A DNA stretch of 64,000 nucleotides from contig OW203730.1 in the NCBI GenBank assembly GCA_934045075.1, positions 10,530,692-10,594,691 of the forward strand. The letters run 5' to 3'. The notes under the pieces were generated by a model, which saw only the letters and a program-made list of their open reading frames with translations, was not told the origin of the DNA and did not search any database. Position numbers and translations under genes: made by a program. Below are positions 56,571 to 64,000 of the stretch, piece after piece. The DNA comes from Yponomeuta sedellus (taxonomy: Eukaryota; Arthropoda; Insecta; Lepidoptera; Yponomeutidae). Positions within the stretch are counted from its first letter, which is position 1; each line of letters opens with the position of its first letter.

Positions 56571-56905
56571 CTCGTGGCCTAGGCGAACCGAGTGACTGGA
56601 ATCAATCACTTGGGTTAAGCAACAACAAGCGCGGTCAGGTGACTACCCGTGACTACTGCTAGTGGCATGTTTCCGAGCGCTTCCGTGCTTCTCAAGGCAC
56701 TTTAAGCCGTCGGTGCCAGCTGTCATATATAATGGCAGTTGTTAAGCCATGTCAGAGGCCTTACGGGCGGCTTGATAACTTCTGACAGTGAGGCTTGACC
56801 AACCGGACTTGCCCCCCCTGGTGGAGTATGGGCTAACCTGGCCATCGCAGGGGCGATGCAGGAAGAGACCCGTGCCCCAGCAGTGGGGACATACAAGGGT
56901 TGATA
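56571..56905 (+). mobile_element. 5S rRNA-derived SINE
   Basis: GCGCTCGTGGCCTAGGCGAA, GGGTTAAGCAACAACAAGCG and CGGTCAGGTGAC, body and tail to GACATACAAGGGTTGATAAC. A short deletion removes the GGATGGGTGACC part of the 5S-like box C. Confidence 0.82.
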
Positions 56906-57097
56906 ACGAAAGAAGAATACAAAGGCGAAACGAGATTTCGGGTTTAAAAGAGTATCTAATGCATTAGCATTACAAGTTGTTGATTGTACTAGCTCATTTG
57001 TGCTCTTATTGGTTAGGTGACAGCACATCAACCTTACATAAGTGCACTCTAATCAGTTCCATTAAGAATCACTTTGCAATAAAAATGTAAAACTATG

Positions 57098-57234
57098 GGT
57101 CCGTTTATGAATTGAGAATTTCATTCATTGAATACTTAAGTAACGTTCTGTCACGCTCTTTTCTGAGAAATTCGAAGAGACAGCATTACAGTTAACTATT
57201 TACTCAGCAAAATTCTCAATTTAAAAATTGGTCC
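57098..57234. mobile_element. MITE (GAATTGAGAATTT termini), copy 2
   Basis: Left GGGTCCGTTTATGAATTGAG; right TCTCAATTTAAAAATTGGTC, imperfect inverse. The middle has GTCACGCTCTTTTCTGAGAA and GAGACAGCATTACAGTTAAC as in the other copies. Confidence 0.75.
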
Positions 57235-57524
57235 TCTACCGACCAACATGATTTACGAAAAGGTGGTCAGAGAGGTGTTTTTTGCTGCCCTTTTTACTCA
57301 CCTACATTACTGCAAACTCTTGTCCACCCTGGAAATGCGTCTATTTGTTAGCTACAAAAAGAAGAAAATTGCCCCAGGGAGTTCCAAAAAAATTAGTGAG
57401 CTACGCACGTTGAACGAAGCGAATGGGCGCAATGAAAAAAATTGAAGTGCTCGGTTCACTATCGCGCGCGCTAGAAGCAGTTTGCAGAGATACTCGGAGC
57501 CACAAATAGGACTAATTTATTTTT

Positions 57525-57657
57525 TAAAAACCTATTTAGAGGCTAAAAATTTCACCCATGCCGGAATTCGAACCCGCAACCTCTAGCTATCCGTGCCAGA
57601 TACCTCTGGCTTATGTCCTTAGCACGGGTTAGTGCATTAAAAATAAAAATAGTGTAA
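57525..57657. mobile_element. tRNA-like SINE (family S2), head inverted relative to tail
   Basis: TAATTTATTTTT at 57513-57524 and 57658-57669 bounds 133 bases. The body and head read on the minus strand (CCTATTTAGAGGCTAAAAAT, CATGCCGGAATTCGAACCCG), then from about 57612 the tail reads plus (GTCCTTAGCACGGGTTAGTG). Same arrangement as 10528-10642. Confidence 0.85.
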
Positions 57658-57785
57658 TAATTTATTTTTAACAAAAATAATATTTAATTTTGTTGCTAAG
57701 CTGTAGTAAAAAATATGAGGTAAATTTTCTATGAACAACTATAAAGAGATATGAACAAAACGCGCTATATTTGTTAAAAAAAAGA

Positions 57786-58035
57786 AAGGGCCTAGTGCGT
57801 GTCGGACCCGCGCGCCCTATGAATATTTATTCCTTTGAGTGTCGAAATAAACTTTTTTTGTGGCATTTTTTGCATTAAATTTGAAATTTCTTCACTGCTA
57901 CAAGGGACTGCAGACCCGAGTATACCAAATTTCGACGCAATACCACCACGCGTTTCCGAGATAGAGGGTCAGACAGGCGAAAGGCCGGAGGGACCAAGAA
58001 GTAATCCTTAGGATTCCGTTTCACCTTTTATGTAC
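57786..58035 (+). mobile_element. Dispersed repeat (GTGCGTGTCGGACCCGCGCG type)
   Basis: Begins AGGGCCTAGTGCGTGTCGGA and ends CCTTTTATGTACGGAACCCC, the conserved edges of a repeat common in lepidopteran genomes. Non-coding. Confidence 0.6.
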
Positions 58036-58039
58036 GGAA

Positions 58040-60060
58040 CCCCAAAAATAATAATATTAAGATAAGATAAATATGTTTATGGAGAAACAAACATCGGTGA
58101 ACTATTATTATTAGGTTATGCATACCTAAGTGAATAAAAAAAATACACCGTCTTAAAAACCTTGAAGCATTCGTCACACATATCAACGTGTGGGTCAAGT
58201 TAATACGCAAATTATTAAGTAAGGACAGTCATCTTTCCCCGAATGCAAAAAAGAAAGTACAGTGAGTAAACAGCTCAAAACTTACGAAGGACACAGGAAA
58301 AATTTCCAATCATATTTATAATGTGAATGCCGTGACTGCACTGCCCTTCTCTCTACCCACGACAAACCCTCGCCGCCCCCTACGGAGCGAATGAATAACC
58401 GTGAAATTACTCGTAAAACTTGCATTAGTGAGGCAGTTAATAAAGTCCAGTCCCATGTGGTCCAATCGTAAACTCGCACTCCTCATATTATACTTACGAA
58501 TTTTTTTATTAAGACGTCCATCTTAGAGGGCATAAAAGTAACGTCTAATTTCGGAGTTATTAATGACGCTGTTTAATTTTATATTGACATCAATTTTACG
58601 GGTTTCTTTCTCAACAGTCGGAATGTCGATGGAAGATCGAATAGGGCGATAATCTCGGATATGTTTATGTTTGTTTTATTTGGATTAAAAGGCTCAATTT
58701 GTTAGACCAATTAGTGTTGCTTGACGTTAGGAAGATAACATCGAAAAGCGAGAAATTAAAGGGACGTCCGTTACCGAAGCCTAGTTTCGGAACCTTTCCG
58801 AAATAGCTTCTGTCGTTTCAACATGTCGTTCACGCTAGACTGACCCTGCAAAAGGAAGCCGGGAACCAGCGTGGCGACATGATGAAGTGTCAGTGTCACC
58901 TCTCATGATAAATGATTGGGCCCTGGAGCGGCAAATTGGAAATCCTATCTGCTACCGTTACCTACCCGAGAGGATTAAATCTCATGTAGCTCCAGGCTAC
59001 TCTAGATATCAACATGCTTTACATATTTGCAAGGAAATTAATTAGCGGCGTAGTAATTAAAACTTCTGTAGGAGGTAAAATATTGTACTCCGTATAACAG
59101 ATGGCAATTGGCAGTTGCACCGTCCATAGATAATCAACCAAGTGTCAAGGTCTGATGCGCAATTAAATTACGGATGTTTAAATTACACTTTTGTTTTCCT
59201 ATAATAAGTATTGAACAAATAGAAGCTGTTGCTAAAATTAATAATTATGGTATCAAATTAGCTGAATCCAAAACCTATTATAGGATACGAAAAAGAAATC
59301 TAATAAACAAACGCTTCTTAATTAACAATCAAACCCTCATATCATCACGAGTGACACCACAAAATATTTTAAATTGTGGAAAAAAAAATTAAATTTACGA
59401 ATTTATAACCACTAAAAATTTTACATTATGTAAGGGAGACATCATGCTCCAAGTAAGAACAGCCTTAACGTAACTGAGTAGTATGAAGACTTATATTAAA
59501 GGTTGCTATGCTATACCTACCATACATAAAAAAACTGCTAAAGATGCCAAGGCTAACTAACGTATTCCTCCTATACTAAGAATTTGTGAATCTACTGATA
59601 GTATCTGTAAATAAGTCAAGCTTTAAAAATAAAGAAAAAACCAACGGAAAGCCGTAGTAAATTAAAAGATTATTAGTTCCCAAAAAAATATGTTGCTAGT
59701 AGTAAGCTAAAATTTGTTCTGTATAAAGCGCAAAATGTTGGATCTTTTTCCTAATGTATTTCACAGTTTCCTTCAAAATTCAAAGCGCATTTTGTTGGCA
59801 AACGTCTCAAAGCGTTTGCCGTGCAGGGTGTTATATTTCTAGCGACAATCTCGGAATGTCTAAACTCTCATAAGACGCCCGGGGTAATTTCGCTCACACA
59901 ATCTTAAAACTGGATACTGGCCAGCGGATAGCAGCGCATTGCCCGAACGCCGAATGCGATGAAAAAAGAATAAATTTATGACGTTTTATTTTATTTTTTG
60001 CCGAGAAAAGTGGACACGAATTCTTTGTACCAAAAAGAATATAAACTTTTCGAGATAAAG
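58040..60060. other. No recognisable gene
   Basis: AT-rich sequence. The longest plausible reading, 59174-59392 (+), has low-complexity Ile/Asn/Lys composition and no family I recognise. I see no repeat family shared with the rest of the window. Confidence 0.5.
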
Positions 60061-60062
60061 AG

Positions 60063-60194
60063 CCGGTTTCTGAATCGAGAATTGTGCTAAGTAAATACTC
60101 TAGTGACATTCTGACACTCTCTTTTCTGAGAAATTTGATGAGACAGCACCACAGTTAACTATTTACTTAGCGAAATTCTCAATTCAGAAACTGG
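60063..60194. mobile_element. MITE (GAATTGAGAATTT termini), copy 3
   Basis: Left CCGGTTTCTGAATCGAGAAT; right ATTCTCAATTCAGAAACTGG, nearly exact inverse. This is the best preserved of the three copies. Confidence 0.8.
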
Positions 60195-61431
60195 TAATCA
60201 AGCAAGCTTGGGGCAAAATCTATGGGGTTTACCAAATTAAGTTAGGTATGCAAAAATGTTTTCTTCTCTAATTTGTAAAAAAAGTATTTGATATTTATTG
60301 GTGTAATTAATTGTGCACCCGCAATAAATCTTTTCTTTAAAATTAATTTTATTCAGGTAAGAAGAATAACTAAACCCATTCCATAAAAGAAAATGTTTTG
60401 TATTTGAATAAAAGTCTGAATTTTTGAATTCATGAGGTTATTTCAGATTCGGTTTCTACATTTTTATTCCAAGCTCTAGCTATAAACATAGTAAAATTGT
60501 TGTTGATTCGAAGAAACTGAACAAAAAATGTAATTAAATAAAATTTAACTGTTATTTTGTTGCAAGGCAATCATCCAAGTAGATTTGCGGCATAAAAATA
60601 AAATCTCGAAAGGAACGCTTAACCTCCTCGGTCCTTTCAGTAGAGTAGGTACTTTATTCCCGGTCAAAGGTCGTCGGGATATCATCTTCTTCATCGCGTG
60701 GGCGGGTTTTTACTGCACATTTTACTAGCATCAGTAAAATAAACATTGTCGAATGTCCCGGCCGTCAGTAATGTTTTTTTGTTCGGCACCGCTAGAGACT
60801 TCTTTATTGATACTCTTGCTTTGAACTGTTCAAAGTTTTGTTGGGGTTTTATTGGATGACTCTTGTTGTTTGTTTCATGAATTACTTTAGCATATGCATA
60901 ATCTATTCCACTGGAGCTTTGCGCGTTTTTGCTCCCATTTCGAAGTAGTGTAAAAATGCAGGTCTATTTTCTTTGTGTAATGAGTATGACAAAGGAATCT
61001 GTTTTTGATACGCAAAATAGTGTTTTATTTTACTTCTGCAAGCAAAGAAAAGGTTTTGGCCTGGGAAACGGATTTACGAGTATTACGTACTATATTTTTT
61101 TCAGAGGCTCACTCTTACAGGTCAGAAGGTGTCAAATGTAACATGCGAAATTAATTTCAAGCGTCTCGTTAATTAGATAGAGCAAATACTTTTATGTTTA
61201 TCAATTTCATTACGGATTTCACTTTGTCCGTCAACGTCAATAAGTCCGAAACCTCTCAGGACCCTCCTCCCAGGATGAATAATAATCTTTAAAGTGACGT
61301 TAATTTCTTAACGCGATTAGTGACCGCCCTAATTCAATTTTAACACAGAACAGAAGTAGATTCCGCTGCGAAAGCTCCGTTAGTTCGTCTCTTTATTTCC
61401 TCTTATGTTGGTCTGTATTACTCTATCGATC

Positions 61432-61492
61432 GATATCAATCCTTTGTATGTCCCCACTGCTGGGGCGCTAGTCTCTTCCTGCATCGCAGGAA
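61432..61492 (-). mobile_element. 5S-type SINE, last ~60 bp only
   Basis: GATATCAATCCTTTGTATGT and CCCCACTGCTGGGGCG, then TCTTCCTGCATCGCAGGA. Severely 5'-truncated. Between 60200 and 61430 I see no gene or repeat. Confidence 0.75.
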
Positions 61493-62489
61493 CTATAACT
61501 AAGAACAAGCCTTTTTTTCTTCCAGCAAATCTTAAATTCAAGAAAATCCGTGTCAACAGCCTTCGCTATCTTCAGCAAACCTCTGGGTACATCAGTCAAA
61601 GTATAGTAAGTACGTTTCTTTCGTAGGCTAAGATGATACCGATGATAAGATGATATCATCGGTATGATGATAAGATGATATCCAAATTTATTTCATGTAG
61701 TTTTTGTTAGTTTTTTTTTTCAGTGGAGGTTTTATTCTTTTCTCTCCAATACAATCGCGAATGTTAAATACATTCAACGATCAGAATGTAAATTCCTTAA
61801 TATTTTCTTTATTTCTGATCATCTGTTTAATGATCTGTTTTTCAAGTGACAAACCCTGGTCTTCGCCTATTCAGGCTTTCTGTGTCTTTTAACTAGTTTG
61901 AGCCAGTTTGAAAGTCATCCATAATGTCAGTTCCACTTCAGGGGACCCAAGTCTGCGGGTCACTAGCTAAGGGCAAAAGATTGTAATCTTAGGCCACAAT
62001 TTACGCTAGCAAGTTTTTTTATGCAATATGGGTCAATTGAATTAATCTTTTTTAATTTTATTAATAAGGCTGGCAGGTACTGGTAGATTGTAGAGTGAAC
62101 ATCATATGCTAAGATATGTGGGATCCACACGGAAAAAAAAGATTTCTTAGATTAAGACAATATCCTATTGGTCAAGACAATCCGTGATTCATATATGGCG
62201 GAAACAATATTATCTTGAATGAAGTAAAATACTGTCTCAGTTTTGTTGTCTTCATCTAGAACACTCATTCTTGAAACAAGAAAGTTAAGTTTTATTTCGG
62301 AAATAAACTAATGTCTTGATGAAAGAATATATAATGTTTCAGGAATAAGCAAGAATTTGATATATTTTCTTTGAAGACCATACATTGTTTTAGCTAAAGA
62401 AAAACTGTCTCCGAACAGTCATTCATTCAGTCATTCACTCATTCTTCAAACTGCTAATATTCTTAAAACAGTACATATTTGTCTTGCAG

Positions 62490-63415
62490 CGAGACTCGAT
62501 GTTTTATGCTAAGACAATATTTTCTTAGATGAAGCGTCTACTATTTTAGCTAAAAATAAATTTATTTTGAGAGAAGACTCGTTTATTTCGTACTAAGTCA
62601 ATATTTTCTTAGGATAAGCCGCTACTATTCTTAGCTGAATAGAAATGTATATTGTAGGAAGACTTCTTTGTTTCATACTGAGACAATACTTTCTTGGGAG
62701 GAGCCTGTACTATTCTTAGATCAAGAGAAATTTCTTTAGATAGAAGGCTTCTTTGTTTCATACTAAAACTATATTTTCTTAGGAGAAGCCTTTAGTATTC
62801 TTAGCCGAAGAGAAATGTATTTCATACTAAGACAATTTTTTCTTAGGATAAGCCTCTAATATTCTTAGCTGAAAATAAATGTGTTTTGTAGGAACAATTC
62901 ATTGTTTCATACTGAGACAATATTTTCTAGGGAGAAGACTGTACCATTCTTAGATCAAGAGAAATTTGTTTCGATAGAAAACTTCTTTGTTTCATACTAA
63001 AACAATATGTTCTTACTATTATTCTTAGGCGAAAAGAAATTTGTTTCATAATAAGACAATATTGTCTTAGTAGAAGCATCTACTATTCTTAGCTGAAGAG
63101 ACATTTGTTTTGAGAGAAGAGTCTTATGTTTCCTACTGAGAGAATATTTTCTTGGGAGAAGGTACTACTATTTTTAGCTGAAGAGCCGTTCGTTTTGGGA
63201 CAAGACTTGTTTGTTTCCTACTGAGAGAATATTTTCTTGGGAGAAGGTACTAATATTCTTAGCTGAAGAGACATACATTTTGGGACAATACTTGTTTGTT
63301 TCCTACTAAGAGAATATTATCTTGGGAGAAGCTTCTACTATTCTTAGCTAAAGAGACATTCGTTTTGAGAGGATATTTTTTATGCTTCATACTGAGACAA
63401 TATTTTCTAGCTTAA
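62490..63415. repeat. Degenerate tandem array, about eleven ~85-bp units
   Basis: Each unit carries, in order, variants of CTACTATTCTTAGCTGAAGA, AATTTGTTTTGAGAGAAGAC, TTGTTTCATACTAAGACAAT and ATTTTCTTAGGAGAAGC. Units differ by many substitutions and small deletions, unlike the MCM9-derived array. Looser versions of the AAGACAATATT and TTCTTAG words continue leftward to about 62130, so the array may be older and longer. No open frame. Confidence 0.85.
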
Positions 63416-63787
63416 GTTTATCCCAATGACACTTCATCCAAAAGAATATTGTCTCATTACAAGACTGTACCCTCTTACACGTAGGTATTCCCATAAAACA
63501 AACAACTCTTAAGCTAACTATTGCTAAGGCATTGATGAGCATTTTTATGTAGAGGATTACATAAAAATGCTTATCCAATTAACATTAACAAGCTTTGTTG
63601 AAACGTCTCACATAAAAAAACTCCAGCAATGGTAGGTATACTATACATACAGGAATGAAAGTAAACAGATTGATTAATGGTAGGCAACACTTATTTATTA
63701 TCGATAAAAATTGAACATATACCTATTGTCTAAATTAAACACTTGAATAGTGTATTAAAGGCCTTATAGGCAGATTTATAGACGTAC

Positions 63788-63930
63788 CTGACCTTGTCTA
63801 TAATCATGTAAAATTTACCGTGGAAATCTTCGTCGGAAGTGCAATGTATGATGTACGGCTGGACGGCCTTTTGTTTTCCTGATGCGGTGGTGAATATTTC
63901 GTCAATTTTCTTTTGTACATCCCCAGGTGT
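63788..63930 (-). CDS. Possible internal exon, unknown protein
   Basis: On the minus strand a TTTCTAG acceptor (plus 63931-63937) precedes an open 47-codon reading, TPGDVQKKIDEIFTTASGKQ then AVQPYIIHCTSDEDFHG and KFYMIIDKV. A GTACGT donor follows at 63787-63782. The other frames give a stop or less protein-like text. Third-position GC is higher than in the surroundings. I do not recognise the family. It may be one exon of a gene that continues left into unrecognised sequence and right beyond the window. Confidence 0.4.
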
Positions 63931-64000
63931 CTAGAAAGTAAAGGTCACCATTTAAACGCCCGTTTCACTCAACATGGTAAGTATTAAGATACAAGCGCAA

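Noticed and set aside
59174..59392. 72-codon plus-strand open frame rich in Ile, Asn and Lys.
   Set aside because: Composition follows the AT content and nothing resembles a known protein.

Overview
The window looks like nuclear DNA of a moth or butterfly. The best evidence is the last coding exon of the insect neuropeptide eclosion hormone. Intron-containing genes, a eukaryotic tRNA-His gene and a dense load of transposons (non-LTR elements with RNase H, several SINE families including one with a 5S rRNA-derived head, MITEs, a piggyBac remnant) all fit Lepidoptera. There is one 200-base assembly gap (51114-51313). Everything was read by eye from the sequence. Family names rest on recognised motifs and on exon phases that join correctly, not on database searches.

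Layout. 1-2900: LINE relic, a 1068-bp foldback MITE, then the last exon of eclosion hormone (+). 3592-11710: a complete HP1-like chromobox gene (-) in six exons, with SINEs, a LINE tail, a 173-bp tandem duplication and a tRNA-His gene (+) in its introns. 11991-17565: a full-length I-like non-LTR retrotransposon (-) with 15-bp target-site duplications and one in-frame stop in ORF2. 18821-18976: half a THAP domain. 20509-34751: MCM9 (+), eleven exons whose lengths sum to an open frame of 925 residues; only the extreme N-terminus is missing. 35161-39031: an MTRES1/C6orf203-like mitochondrial S4-domain gene (-), convergent with MCM9, carrying an internally deleted piggyBac and a LINE tail in one intron. 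39611-44741: a second I-like non-LTR element (-) with both ORFs open and 11-bp target-site duplications. 44.8-64 kb: no confident host gene, but many SINEs, LINE fragments and MITEs, an unusual ~85-bp degenerate array (62.49-63.41 kb) and one possible exon at the right edge.

The most unusual feature is 25554-28358. The last 81 coding bases of an MCM9 exon (from the Walker B aspartate onwards) plus 4 bases of the 5' splice site are repeated 33 times at exactly 85 bp. Only the first copy belongs to the exon; the other 32 lie in the following intron, and 31 of the 33 copies keep a GT donor. Other notable points are two possible C-termini for the HP1-like gene, a UAAUG stop-start junction in the second retrotransposon, a SINE family whose copies repeatedly carry an inverted head, a 79-bp target-site duplication that copied an exon end with its splice donor, and a MITE whose pre-insertion site survives in a paralogous LINE relic elsewhere in the window.
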